A stretch of DNA of 64,000 nt, from assembly GCF_003970915.1 (NCBI RefSeq), contig NZ_RXOF01000011.1, positions 156,730-220,729 of the forward strand, read 5' to 3'. Both the position numbers and the translations under genes were made by a program. This document shows, piece by piece, positions 25,257 through 36,099 of the stretch. Numbering within the stretch: the stretch's first letter is position 1; each line of letters starts with the position of its first letter. The stretch is from Hymenobacter gummosus. GTDB lineage: Bacteria > Bacteroidota > Bacteroidia > Cytophagales > Hymenobacteraceae. The notes under the pieces are model-generated. The model was not told where the DNA came from. It saw only the letters and a list, made by a program, of their open reading frames with translations, and did not search any database.

Positions 25257-26207
25257 CTAGTACGTCAGCCCGTCGTAGCCGCGGGGGTGCTGCTGCTCGT
25301 TGCGGAAGTTGAAGCCGACTTTGCTGCCGCGGCTGACCTGCTGGTTTTCCAGCTTCTGCTTGACGCTGATTTTCTGGATATCCTGGATGGGCGGGGCCAT
25401 CAGGTCGTTGTTGACGGCCGCAATCATGGCGCTTTCCACGTACAGGCGCATGGCGTCCTCGTTCACCACGTTGTGCTCCATGTCGTTGTCGGGCAAATCC
25501 AGCTGCTTGGCCCCCTCGATGTAGTAGTGGTTGTCGATGTTGATGAGCAGGCGGCCGACCAGGTAGCCCGGGTCATTTAGGCGCTGGTACTTAATGCTGT
25601 CGGCCATGAAGTTGTAGGCCATGATGTGGCCGAAGAAGCGGCGGCGGAAATCCTCGCTCACGTAGCGCGAGCCGAACAGCGGGAAGTCGTCGGGAAAGGT
25701 GATGATGTTCGAGTGCATCACGAACACCAGCAGGTCACCCGAGAAGCGGATGTGAAATTCCAGCTCGTTGATGGGCCGGTACTCGATAATCACGCTCGAA
25801 TCAACCGAGGTGACGCGGCGGGTGAGGTCGAGCACCAGCTCCTGCGTGACGGTGCGCAGGCACTCGAAGGCTGCCTGGGCATTGCGGTAGATGGCCTGCT
25901 TGGCGGCCGATTTCTGCCGCAGTCCCTCGAAGATGATGTCGAGCTTGTCCTCCACTTCCTCGGGCGCGGACGCGGCCTTGGGCGCTTCCGAGGCAGCCGC
26001 CGCTTTTTTACGGCTGGCGGGCTTGGCCGGGGCCGGCTTTTCCGCCTTGGCGGCCGGGGCGGCTTTGGCTGGCTTTTCTGCCTTGGACTTAGCCGCTTTG
26101 GCTGCTTTACCGGCTTCGGCGGGCGCGGCGGCCCGACGCTGGTCCAGCTCGGCGGGGTTTTCGGTGAATTCGGCGGCGGGGCTTGGGTGGTTGTTTTCCT
26201 CGGGCAT
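25257..26207 (-). CDS. Conserved hypothetical protein with Lys/Ala-rich N-terminus
   Basis: 316 aa. Residues 1-85 are a disordered Lys/Ala/Pro-rich tail (AKAAKSKAEKPAKAAPAAKA) like histone-H1-type or nucleic-acid-binding tails. The remaining 230 residues are well ordered and acidic-aromatic (EYRPINELEFHIRFSGDLLV, RFFGHIMAYNFMADSIKYQR, LLINIDNHYYIEGAKQLDLP) and look like a conserved Cytophagales domain of unknown role. No signal peptide or helix pair is seen, so it is probably cytoplasmic. The start is ATG 26207. Confidence 0.7.
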   Translation of the reverse strand: MPEENNHPSPAAEFTENPAELDQRRAAAPAEAGKAAKAAKSKAEKPAKAAPAAKAEKPAPAKPASRKKAAAASEAPKAASAPEEVEDKLDIIFEGLRQKSAAKQAIYRNAQAAFECLRTVTQELVLDLTRRVTSVDSSVIIEYRPINELEFHIRFSGDLLVFVMHSNIITFPDDFPLFGSRYVSEDFRRRFFGHIMAYNFMADSIKYQRLNDPGYLVGRLLINIDNHYYIEGAKQLDLPDNDMEHNVVNEDAMRLYVESAMIAAVNNDLMAPPIQDIQKISVKQKLENQQVSRGSKVGFNFRNEQQHPRGYDGLTY

Positions 26208-26296
26208 AGGTGAGCGGGCGGGGCCCTTTGGGGGTCAGATGCGGAATAGCACGCGGGGCCGGCCGGAACCGGCGGGTAGCTTAATGCTACGAATCT

Positions 26297-27484
26297 TTAG
26301 CCGCCGGGGGTTGGATTTTCGACCGAAAGCCCATCAGCGTCGTCCAACGCGGCCGTGTGCGCCCCCAGCGTCGGCGGGGCCGCCAGCCCCGCGGCCGTGG
26401 CCCAGTGCGGGCTCCGAAACGCCACCGTGCGCAGCCCCGGGTGCGGAAAATCGGTGGTAGCGGGCAGCAGCATGGCGGCGGCGCTGGGCTGGCTGAGCGC
26501 CTCGCCGGCCGTGCGCACGGCCCCGGCCGGCACCGCGGCGGCCTCCAGCGCCGCCAGCAGCTCCGCCCCGCTCACCTCCCCGATGCGCCCGCTCAGCAGG
26601 GCTTCCAGCGCGGCGCGGTGCTGCACGCGGTCCTTGTTCGTGGCAAACCGCGCTTCCCGGGCCCACTCCGGCCGCTGCAGCGCGGCGCATAGGTCCTGAA
26701 ACTGCCGGTCGGAGCCCACGGCCAGGATGAGGCGCCGGCCGTCGGCAGCTTGGTACACGGTGCCGTAGGGCGCAATGCTGGGGTGGGCCGAGCCCAGGGG
26801 CTGCGGGTCGTGGCCCGTCACCAGCCAGGTGCTGCCCTGGTTGGCCAAGGAAGCCAGCCCGGCTTCCCACAACGACACCTGCACCAGGGCGCCGCGGCCC
26901 GTACGCTCGCGCCGGTACAGGGCCGTGAGCAGGCCTTCCTTGAGCTGGTGGGCGGCCAGGAGGTCCATCAGGGCCACCGGCATCTTGAGCGGCGGCTGGC
27001 CCGGCTCCCCGTTGAGGTGCATGAAGCCGGCTTCGGCCTGCACCACGGCGTCGTAGCCGGCGCGGGCCACCTCGGGGCCGTAGCCGCTGATCTGCCCGTA
27101 AATTAGGCGCGGGTTCCACGCGCTCAGGGTGGCGTAGTCGACCTGCAGCTTTTCCGCGTCGCCGGGCTTGTAGCTGGCCAGCACGATGTCGGCCTGCGCT
27201 GCCAGCTGATGCACCCGGTCCAGATCGGCCGCTCGGCGCAAGTCCAGCACCACCGACTGCTTGCCCCAGTTGGCGCAGGCGAAATAGGCCGACACGTCGG
27301 TATCCGCGGGCTCGGCCGGGGTGCGCCAGCTGCGCGTCACGTCGCCCGCCGGCGGCTCGATTTTGATGACCTCAGCGCCCAGCTCGGCCAGAAACTGCCC
27401 AACCTGCGGCCCGGCCAGTACGGCGGCCAGCTCCAGCACGCGCAGGCCGTGAAGGGGAAGTGGGGCAGCAGGAGTTTGGGACAT
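26297..27484 (-). CDS. CaiB/BaiF (class III) CoA-transferase
   Basis: 395 aa. Typical features are GLRVLELAAVLAGPQVGQFL, GAEVIKIEPPAGDVTRSW, ISGYGPEVARAGYDAVVQAE and LKMPVALMDLLAAHQLKEG, where Asp174 is the likely covalent-carboxyl residue of the family. Such enzymes move CoA between carboxylic acids; the acids cannot be inferred. No acyl-CoA dehydrogenase or related pathway gene is adjacent. I chose ATG 27484 (MSQTPAAPLPLHGLRVLE); the longer frame to 27622 has unlikely composition. It is divergent from the oxidoreductase gene. Confidence 0.88.
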   Translation of the reverse strand: MSQTPAAPLPLHGLRVLELAAVLAGPQVGQFLAELGAEVIKIEPPAGDVTRSWRTPAEPADTDVSAYFACANWGKQSVVLDLRRAADLDRVHQLAAQADIVLASYKPGDAEKLQVDYATLSAWNPRLIYGQISGYGPEVARAGYDAVVQAEAGFMHLNGEPGQPPLKMPVALMDLLAAHQLKEGLLTALYRRERTGRGALVQVSLWEAGLASLANQGSTWLVTGHDPQPLGSAHPSIAPYGTVYQAADGRRLILAVGSDRQFQDLCAALQRPEWAREARFATNKDRVQHRAALEALLSGRIGEVSGAELLAALEAAAVPAGAVRTAGEALSQPSAAAMLLPATTDFPHPGLRTVAFRSPHWATAAGLAAPPTLGAHTAALDDADGLSVENPTPGG

Positions 27485-27803
27485 GGCAGGGGAAAGCTGA
27501 TGGTGCGCCGCGAAGGTAGCAGCGGCCCCGTCGCTCCGGTGGCCAGGTGGCGGGGCATAGTTTAGATGAGTGGCGGCAGAATTGTGTGCTGCTGCTGCAT
27601 AAATCTGCGAAGGGCCGAACACCTGTGCGCCGACGCTGTATAATTCTTGGGCGCATCCAAAAATTACGACGTGGCTTCTGTTATAATTTCTGGAAACGCC
27701 CGGGATTACAACAGAGCGGTGGTGTTCAACGGGACCGGTTTCGCGCGGAGCGGGCCGGGGCGGGCCAGAAGCTGCTTGCGCGGCTTCGCCTTACCTTGCC
27801 GCC
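27485..27803. other. Divergent intergenic region
   Basis: 319 bp between the CoA-transferase and oxidoreductase genes. No gene seen. It is less GC-rich around 27560-27720. A TACCTTG box (27792-27798) lies five bases before the ATG at 27804. Confidence 0.5.
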
Positions 27804-28862
27804 ATGAGTTCTTCCAACCCGATCCAGACCGGTCTGCTCGCCTACGGCATGTCGGGCCAGCTGTTCCAGGCACCCTTCGTGGCCGCGCATCCCGCTTTTG
27901 CCTTTCGCGCCGTGGTGGAGCGCACGCGCAAGCAGGCCCGGCAGCGCTACCCCGACGCCATTAGCTACGACGCGGTGGACGCGCTGCTGGCCGACGAGGC
28001 CATCGAACTGGTCATCGTCAACACGCCCAACGACTCGCACGTGGCCCTGGCCCGGCAGGCTCTGCAGGCCGGCAAGCACGTGCTGCTGGAAAAGCCCGTA
28101 GCCACGTCGGTGGCCGAGCTGATGGAGCTGTACGCGCTGGCCCGCGCCCGGAACCGGCAGCTGCTGGCCTACCAGAACCGCCGCTGGGACTCGGATTTCC
28201 AGTCGGTGCGCGAGGTGGTGGCGAGCGGGCAGCTGGGCCGGCTGGTGGAGGTCACGTTCCGCTTTGATCGGCACAAGCTGCCGCTGCACCACAAATTGTT
28301 CAAGGAGGAGCCCGAGACGCCCGGCAGCGGCCTGCTCTTCGACCTCGGCCCCCACGTGCTCGACCAGGCCCTGAGCCTGTTCGGCCGGCCCGAGCACGTG
28401 CGGCGCACCCTGGGCCAGTTTCGCCCCGGCTCCCGCGTGGCCGATTACTTTCAGCTGCAGCTGCACTACCCCCAGGGCCCGCTGGTGACGGTGGCCGGCG
28501 GCCTGGTAATTCCGCAGCCGCTGCCCTCCTTTGTGCTGCACGGCACGCACGGCTCCTTCCTCAAGCCCCGCGCCGACGTGCAGGAAGCCCAGCTCAACGA
28601 CGCAATGTCGCCGCTCGACGCCGCCTACGGCCTGGAGCCCGCCGAGCTGGCCGGGCAGCTGACGGTGGTGGCCGCCGACGGCCAGCGCCGCACCAGTAGC
28701 GTAGCCGCGCCCAAGGGCGACTACATGGGCCTGTTCGAAGCCGTGTACCAGTCGCTGCGCCACGGCGCCCCCTACCCCATCACCGAAGAGCAGCTCCTTT
28801 GGCAGCTACGGGCCCTCACCGAGCCCGACGACGCCTGGGCGCTGGACGGCGTGAACCAGTGA
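27804..28862 (+). CDS. Gfo/Idh/MocA-family NAD(P)-dependent oxidoreductase
   Basis: 352 aa. An N-terminal Rossmann fold (QTGLLAYGMSGQLFQAPFVA, AVVERTRKQARQRYPD) is followed by the family motif EKPVATS (about 95-101) and a C-terminal substrate domain (YQNRRWDSDFQSVREVV, GSGLLFDLGPHVLDQAL with the catalytic-type His). The YGMSGQ.FHAP-like start is typical of the group that oxidises sugars or cyclitols. The substrate is not predictable; no sugar operon surrounds it. A nested palindrome follows the gene. Confidence 0.88.
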   Translation: MSSSNPIQTGLLAYGMSGQLFQAPFVAAHPAFAFRAVVERTRKQARQRYPDAISYDAVDALLADEAIELVIVNTPNDSHVALARQALQAGKHVLLEKPVATSVAELMELYALARARNRQLLAYQNRRWDSDFQSVREVVASGQLGRLVEVTFRFDRHKLPLHHKLFKEEPETPGSGLLFDLGPHVLDQALSLFGRPEHVRRTLGQFRPGSRVADYFQLQLHYPQGPLVTVAGGLVIPQPLPSFVLHGTHGSFLKPRADVQEAQLNDAMSPLDAAYGLEPAELAGQLTVVAADGQRRTSSVAAPKGDYMGLFEAVYQSLRHGAPYPITEEQLLWQLRALTEPDDAWALDGVNQ

Positions 28863-28877
28863 TAGTAAGCCGCATCA

Positions 28878-29036
28878 CAGCCGCGTAGCGGCGCCACGTC
28901 AATAGCACAAGCGTGGTGAGAATGAACCCGAGCTCCGTAGGAGCGGCACCAACCTGCACGGTCAAGGTGCCGCTCCTACGGAGCTCCAGACGCTCTTGCT
29001 CCCTGTTGCTATTGATGTGGCGCCGCTACGCGGCTG
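28878..29036. repeat. Palindromic repeat family 5, nested
   Basis: Outer arms CAGCCGCGTAGCGGCGCCAC (28878) and complement ending 29036; inside, perfect 21-bp arms at 28930-28950 and 28966-28986 built on GAGCTCCGTAGGAGCGGCAC. Two palindromes of different sequence are thus stacked on one centre. Confidence 0.9.
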
Positions 29037-29154
29037 TAGTACCAGCCTGTAACCGGGCCGCCCCACTGGCGCGCGTCTGCGACGCGCCTGTCATAACGAC
29101 CAGCATCCTGCCGGCGTGGTCGATTTGCAACCCAGGTGCGGGCCAGCGTCGGGC

Positions 29155-29820
29155 TCAATCCCGGTACCGGGCGGCCAGCTCCACGATATCCTTGACTTCG
29201 AGCACCCGCTTCTCGTAGCCGTGGCGGGTCACGTTGATCATGGCCCGGCCCACTTCGGCCATGGTCGAGACAAAGCCGGGCGTGAGCCGCCGGGCCAGGG
29301 GGTAGAGCCAGGCAATGTACTTGTAGAAGGGCAGGATATTTCGCTGCCCCGGCGTGACTTTCATAAAGCCCGGCCGGAACATATAAGCGGCCCGGAACGG
29401 CAGGCGCAGCAGCTCGTTTTCGGTGCGGCCCTTCACCCGCGCCCACATCTGCCGGCCCTTCTCCGTGGAGTCGGTGCCCGCGCCCGAGACGTAGCAGAAC
29501 GTCAGCTGCGGGCTCTGCCGGGCCAGCGTGCGGGCGAAGCCCAGGGTGAGGTCGTAGGTCAGGCGCCGGTATTCGGGCTCCTTCAGGCCCACCGACGACA
29601 CGCCCAAACAGAAGTAACAGGCGTCGTAGCCCCGCAGCTCGCTTTCGATGGATTCGGGGTGCTCAAAATCGGCCAGCAGCACTTCGCGCAGCTTGGGGTG
29701 CTGCCGGCCGGTGGGGCGGCGCGTCACCACCAGCACTTGTTCGATGCTGGTATCCTGCAAGCATTCGAGCAGCACGCCTTCGCCCACCATGCCGGTGGCG
29801 CCGGTTACTATAACTTTCAT
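29155..29820 (-). CDS. NAD(P)-binding Rossmann protein, short epimerase-like
   Basis: 221 aa. MKVIVTGATGMVGEGVLLEC gives the TGxxGxxG cofactor motif; YDACYFCLGVSSVGLKEPEY and FCYVSGAGTDSTEKGRQMWA follow, with Ser of the VSGAG segment but no clear YxxxK pair, so it resembles the NAD(P)H-binding/atypical SDR group rather than true sugar epimerases. It may act as a reductase or as a redox sensor. It is separated from the ABC operon upstream by 92 bp. Confidence 0.75.
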   Translation of the reverse strand: MKVIVTGATGMVGEGVLLECLQDTSIEQVLVVTRRPTGRQHPKLREVLLADFEHPESIESELRGYDACYFCLGVSSVGLKEPEYRRLTYDLTLGFARTLARQSPQLTFCYVSGAGTDSTEKGRQMWARVKGRTENELLRLPFRAAYMFRPGFMKVTPGQRNILPFYKYIAWLYPLARRLTPGFVSTMAEVGRAMINVTRHGYEKRVLEVKDIVELAARYRD

Positions 29821-29912
29821 ATCGGGGGCATTACCGTGAGGGTTCTATCCCTACGTCGGCCAGCCAGCCCCGATACTTTACGGCGGGCGAAAATTCCGCG
29901 GCCGGCACCGGC

Positions 29913-30617
29913 TCAGGGCGCCGCGTAGCCGCCGGGCAGGTAACCGTACTCAATCAGCTGCGGCGTGGGCTGCGCCGCATCGAGGGGCAGCAGCCGGCCT
30001 TCGTTGAGCAAATACAGGCGCTGACAGAGCGGCAGCAGCGCGCGGTAGTCGTGGTCGGTGAGCAGCAAGCCCTTGCGCTGGGCAGCTGCCCGGATTTCCT
30101 CGCCCAGGCCCTCCAGCTGCACCGGCGCGAGGTGGGCCAGCGGCTCGTCGAGCAACGTAAACTGCGTGGGCTGGTGCAGCAGCAGCAGGGTTTCGGCCAG
30201 GCGCTGCTGCCCGCCCGAGAGCCGGCCCACCGGCTCGCGCAGCCGCGCCAGCAGCCCCGGGAAGCGGGCAAAAGCCACGGCAGGCTCTACCGCCAGCCAG
30301 CGGGCCGCCGTACCGAGCGACAGCGCGGCGGGCAGCAGCGGCGTCTGGGGCAAATAGTTGATCAGGCCCGGCCGGCGGTAAGCCGGGTACACGTAGCGGC
30401 CATCCAGGCGCACCGAGGCATCGGGCACGGTGCGCGGGCCGAAGACGGCTTGCAGCAGGGTGCTTTTGCCGCAGCCGTTGCGGCCCAGCAGCCCGGCCAC
30501 CACGCCGGTTTCCAGCTTCAGGTAGATGCTGCTGAGCAGCGTCCGCCCGCCGGGCAGCTCCACGCGGATGCCATCGGCTTCGAGGATGTGGGCGGTGGGT
30601 GGGGCCAGCTTAGCCAA
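29913..30617 (-). CDS. ABC transporter ATP-binding protein (compact system)
   Basis: 234 aa. Walker A GRNGCGKST is at 45-53, the Q-loop is in NYLPQTPLLPA, the signature is RLSGGQQR, Walker B is FTLLDEP and the switch is LLTDHDY. All catalytic elements are present. It starts at TTG 30617, overlapping by eight bases the end of the small membrane protein, so translation is probably coupled. No typical permease is present; the 104-aa upstream protein is the only candidate membrane partner. Confidence 0.85.
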   Translation of the reverse strand: MAKLAPPTAHILEADGIRVELPGGRTLLSSIYLKLETGVVAGLLGRNGCGKSTLLQAVFGPRTVPDASVRLDGRYVYPAYRRPGLINYLPQTPLLPAALSLGTAARWLAVEPAVAFARFPGLLARLREPVGRLSGGQQRLAETLLLLHQPTQFTLLDEPLAHLAPVQLEGLGEEIRAAAQRKGLLLTDHDYRALLPLCQRLYLLNEGRLLPLDAAQPTPQLIEYGYLPGGYAAP

Positions 30618-30924
30618 GGCGCATCAGACTTAGCTGCCACGCCACGCCGAACAGGGCCATGTCGAGCCCAAAAGACCAGCCCCACAGCGCCGGCCGCGAC
30701 CAGCCCAGGTTGTGCCACCACCACCAGCGGGCGGGGCGCAGTTGGTTGTGCAGGTAGGCCAGGGCGGGCCAGCTCAGCAGCTTCAGCAGCCACGGCACCG
30801 CGCCCAGCCCGCCGCCCGCCGCCCAGACCGGCCCCAGAATAGCCGCCGATACCAGCCCGTGGCTAAGGGCCACCGAGCGGTAATACAGCCCGAACACGCG
30901 TAACAAGCGGAGCAATAGTGCCAT
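30610..30924 (-). CDS. Small Trp-rich membrane protein, likely partner of the ABC ATPase
   Basis: 104 aa with three hydrophobic segments: LVSAAILGPVWAAGGG, WLLKLLSWPALAYL and LWGWSFGLDMALFGVAWQL. Between the last two comes the striking loop RPARWWWWHNLGWSRPALW. I do not recognise a named family. The eight-base overlap with the ATPase suggests they form one machine. ATG 30924 is the best start; a longer frame begins in AT-rich leader sequence. Confidence 0.6.
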   Translation of the reverse strand: MALLLRLLRVFGLYYRSVALSHGLVSAAILGPVWAAGGGLGAVPWLLKLLSWPALAYLHNQLRPARWWWWHNLGWSRPALWGWSFGLDMALFGVAWQLSLMRLG

Positions 30925-30984
30925 AGAATAGCGCCCCAATAATACCGGGCGAACCATCCAACGCCGGCGGCTGTTCTTTTCGCG

Positions 30985-30992
30985 TATCTTTA
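30985..30992 (+). promoter_or_regulatory. Possible -7 box for the DEAD-box helicase
   Basis: TATCTTTA, one base off TAnnTTTG. The same octamer precedes heme oxygenase at 32757. If used, it leaves a leader of roughly 65 bases before TTG 31064. Confidence 0.4.
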
Positions 30993-31063
30993 GCCAGAAT
31001 ACGCTGCTGTTGCTGACCAGGAACCCAAGGTCAGCCATCTTTTCAAACCCAATTGCTGAACCC

Positions 31064-32629
31064 TTGACGTTCGACGATTTTCAACTGCACCCCGACGTAG
31101 CCGACGGAGTGCACGGCATGGGCTACACCAAGCCCTCCCCCATTCAGGAACAGGCCATTCCGGCCGCCCTCGCCGGCAAAGACCTCATTGCCTGCGCCCA
31201 GACCGGCACCGGCAAAACCGCCGCCTACCTGCTGCCCGTCCTCGATTTCATTGCCTACGAGCGGCCCGCCCACACCACCGCCCTCATCCTCTGCCCCACC
31301 CGCGAGCTGGCCAAGCAGATCGACGAGCAGGTGGAAGGTTTCGGCTACCACGTCGGGGCCAGCAGCATTGCCATCTACGGCGGCGGCAAAAGCGAGAACT
31401 GGGAGCAGCAGAAGCGCGCCCTGACGCAGGGCGCCGACATCATCATCGCCACCCCCGGTCGCCTCATCGCCCACATGCAGCTGGGCTACGTGAAGCTGGA
31501 GCAGCTCGACTTCCTCATCCTCGACGAAGCCGACAAGATGCTGGACATGGGTTTTTCGGACGACATCATCCAGATTGTCTCGCAGCTGCCCACCAAGCGC
31601 CAGACCTTGCTGTTCTCGGCCACCATGCCGAACAAGATCCGCGAGTTTTCGAAGAAGATTCTGCACGAGCCGGAGGAAATCCGCCTGGCCGTATCGAAGC
31701 CGGCCGAAAACATCAACCAGCAGCTCTACATGGTGTACGATACCATGAAGCTGGCTTTGCTGGAGCACCTCATCGGCACGCTCGACGTGCAGAGCATGAT
31801 CCTGTTCACCTCGCGCAAGATGAACGTGGGCCCCATCGAGCGGGCCCTGCGCAAAAAGGGCCTGGCCGTGCGCGGCATCACCTCCGACCGCACCCAGGAG
31901 GAGCGTGAGCAGGTGATGCGCGACTTCAAAAACAAGCAGTTCCAGATCCTGGTCGCCACCGACGTGATGTCGCGGGGCATCGACGTGAGCGAGCTGAGCC
32001 ACGTGGTGAACTTCGACCTCCCGCGCGACGCCGAGGACTACGTGCACCGTATCGGCCGCACGGCCCGCGCCGGCACCTCCGGCATGGCCATTACGTTCGT
32101 ATCGGACCACGACCAGGACGCGGTGGTGAAGATTGAGAAGCTGATTGAGCGGGAGCTGGAAAAGAAGCCCACGCCCGAGGAAATCGGCCCCTCGCCCGAG
32201 TTTGACCCCAAGAAATACCGCGGCCGCGGTGCCAGCGGCCCCGGTGGCCGCGGCGGCAAGTCCTCGCCCTTCGGGGGCGGGGGCCGCAGCGGCGGCAGCC
32301 GCTCGGAGCGCCCCGCCCACCCGGCCCCGGCGCCCAAGCTGGCCGTGGCCGCTACGGCCGACGGCGAAACCGCCGCGGTAGCCGCTGAATCGGAGGAGCA
32401 GAAAAAGCGCCGCAAGAAGCGCCGCCGCGGGCCCAAGCCGGAAGGCGTGGCCACGGCCGGCAGCCCCGACGCGGCGGCCGTAGTCGGCCCCGGGGCCGAA
32501 GGCGCGGAAGCGGCCACCGGCGAAGCCGCCAAGCGCCGCCGTAAGCGCGGCGGGCGCAAGCGCAGCGGCCGCGGCGGACAGTCGGCGGAAGCGGCGGTCA
32601 GCACCGAAACCACGACGGCCGGCGAGTAG
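31064..32629 (+). CDS. DEAD-box RNA helicase
   Basis: 521 aa from TTG 31064 (MTFDDFQLHPDVADGVHGMG). Motifs: Q motif PSPIQEQAIP (25-34), AQTGTGKT (45-52), PTRELA (78-83), DEAD (154-157), SAT (185-187), ARGID-like SRGID (303-307) and HRIGRTARAG (328-337). After residue 385 comes a long basic Gly/Arg- and Lys-rich tail (KKRRKKRRRGPKPEG, KRRRKRGGRKRSGRGG) for RNA binding, as in RhlE-type helicases. It unwinds RNA in ribosome assembly or decay. No ATG precedes the Q motif; another TTG (31010) would add 18 residues. A strong terminator follows. Confidence 0.93.
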   Translation: MTFDDFQLHPDVADGVHGMGYTKPSPIQEQAIPAALAGKDLIACAQTGTGKTAAYLLPVLDFIAYERPAHTTALILCPTRELAKQIDEQVEGFGYHVGASSIAIYGGGKSENWEQQKRALTQGADIIIATPGRLIAHMQLGYVKLEQLDFLILDEADKMLDMGFSDDIIQIVSQLPTKRQTLLFSATMPNKIREFSKKILHEPEEIRLAVSKPAENINQQLYMVYDTMKLALLEHLIGTLDVQSMILFTSRKMNVGPIERALRKKGLAVRGITSDRTQEEREQVMRDFKNKQFQILVATDVMSRGIDVSELSHVVNFDLPRDAEDYVHRIGRTARAGTSGMAITFVSDHDQDAVVKIEKLIERELEKKPTPEEIGPSPEFDPKKYRGRGASGPGGRGGKSSPFGGGGRSGGSRSERPAHPAPAPKLAVAATADGETAAVAAESEEQKKRRKKRRRGPKPEGVATAGSPDAAAVVGPGAEGAEAATGEAAKRRRKRGGRKRSGRGGQSAEAAVSTETTTAGE

Positions 32630-32648
32630 CCCCCACCTGCTTTGCACA

Positions 32649-32680
32649 AGCCCAGCCGCAGACGCGGCTGGGCTTTTTGT
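32649..32680 (+). terminator. Rho-independent terminator of the helicase gene
   Basis: AGCCCAGCCGC (32649-32659), loop AGAC, GCGGCTGGGCT (32664-32674), then TTTTGTTG. Confidence 0.92.
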
Positions 32681-32756
32681 TGCCGCCGCGCCGGCGAATT
32701 TCCTGGACGTTACCGGGCTCCTTGGCCGCCGTGAGTACGCCTCAAGCGGCTTACTC

Positions 32757-32764
32757 TATCTTTA
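32757..32764 (+). promoter_or_regulatory. Possible promoter box of the light-sensing operon
   Basis: TATCTTTA, 24 bases before the heme oxygenase ATG, identical to the octamer before the helicase gene. No clear -33. Confidence 0.4.
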
Positions 32765-32788
32765 CCTTTCATTCCCTGTCCTCTGCCC

Positions 32789-33339
32789 ATGCCCACCGCC
32801 CTCGACAAGCCCGCTATCCTGCAGCAGCTGCGCCACGGCACCGCCGCCGCGCACGCGGCCCTGGAGCAGGGCGCCTTCAATCGGGCCCTGAGCGCGGGTA
32901 CGGTATCGGCGGCCGACACGGAGCACATGCTGAGCAAGCTCTACGGCTTCTTGGTACCCTACGAAACCGAGCTGCGGCGCCGCGCCGACGAGTTCGGGCC
33001 GGAATGGGAAATCGGGCAGCGGCAGCGCGCCCAGCTTATCCGGCAGGACATGCCGCACGCCGCGCAGCTGCCGCTGTGCCCGGCCATGCCGCCCCTGCGC
33101 ACGCGGGCGCAGCTGCTCGGGGCCATGTACGTGCTGGAAGGCTCCACGCTGGGCGGGCAGCTCATCACGCGGCAGCTGGCCCAGGCCGGCATTGGGCTGC
33201 GCACCTATTTTTCGGGCTACGGCGAGCTGACCGGCCCGCGGTGGAAAGCCTTCTGCCAGTTGCTCGGGGCCGAGGCCGCCGACGCCGACGCGGCCGAAAT
33301 CGTGGCTTCCGCCGTCCTCACGTTTGAACGCCTGCACGC

Positions 33340-33358
<19 letters not shown>
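32789..33358 (+). CDS. Biliverdin-producing heme oxygenase
   Basis: 189 aa. The proximal heme ligand is His22 in GTAAAHAALEQGAF, and the distal helix motif YVLEGSTLGGQLI lies at 114-126; both are typical of BphO-type heme oxygenases. It opens heme to biliverdin IX-alpha, CO and iron. The product is the chromophore of the phytochrome whose gene starts inside this one: the two frames overlap by 19 bases (33340-33358). Length is normal, and no membrane anchor is present. Confidence 0.93.
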
Positions 33359-35652
<2,294 letters not shown>

Positions 35653-36099
35653 GTGAAACCCTTGACTCACAAACCCATCTTGGTGGTGGAGGACAGCATG
35701 GAGGACTTTACGGCCCTGGGCCGCGCCTTCCGCAAGCACGCGCTGCCCAACCCCCTGCTGCGCTGCGAAGACGGTGACCAAGCCCTGGAATACCTGCAGG
35801 GCTACGGCAAGCATCCGGGCTGGCCGCAGCAGCTGCCCGCCTTCGTGCTGCTCGATCTGAACCTGCCCGGCACCGACGGCCGGGCCGTGCTCGGAACCCT
35901 CAAGCAGGACCCGCAGCTGTGCTCCATTCCGGTCATTATCTTCAGTACCTCCACCAATGTCCGGGACATTGAGGAGTGCTACCGCCTCGGCGCCAACAGC
36001 TACCTGACCAAACCCATCGAGTACGCCACGCTGGAAGAGAAAACCAAGCTGCTGGTGCGCTACTGGTTGGATACCGCGGAGTTACCCTTGATGAGCTAG
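35653..36099 (+). CDS. Single-domain response regulator
   Basis: 148 aa, one receiver domain of the Rcp1 type found next to phytochromes. The acidic pocket is VVEDSMEDF (Glu13, Asp14), the phosphoacceptor is Asp68 in LLDLNLPGTDG, Thr/Ser switch in IIFSTSTN, and Lys120 in YLTKP. No output domain. It starts at GTG 35653, immediately after the TAA of the phytochrome, and ends in TAG overlapping by one base the GTG start of the next gene. It is the likely phosphate receiver of the phytochrome or of the following kinase. Confidence 0.93.
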   Translation: MKPLTHKPILVVEDSMEDFTALGRAFRKHALPNPLLRCEDGDQALEYLQGYGKHPGWPQQLPAFVLLDLNLPGTDGRAVLGTLKQDPQLCSIPVIIFSTSTNVRDIEECYRLGANSYLTKPIEYATLEEKTKLLVRYWLDTAELPLMS

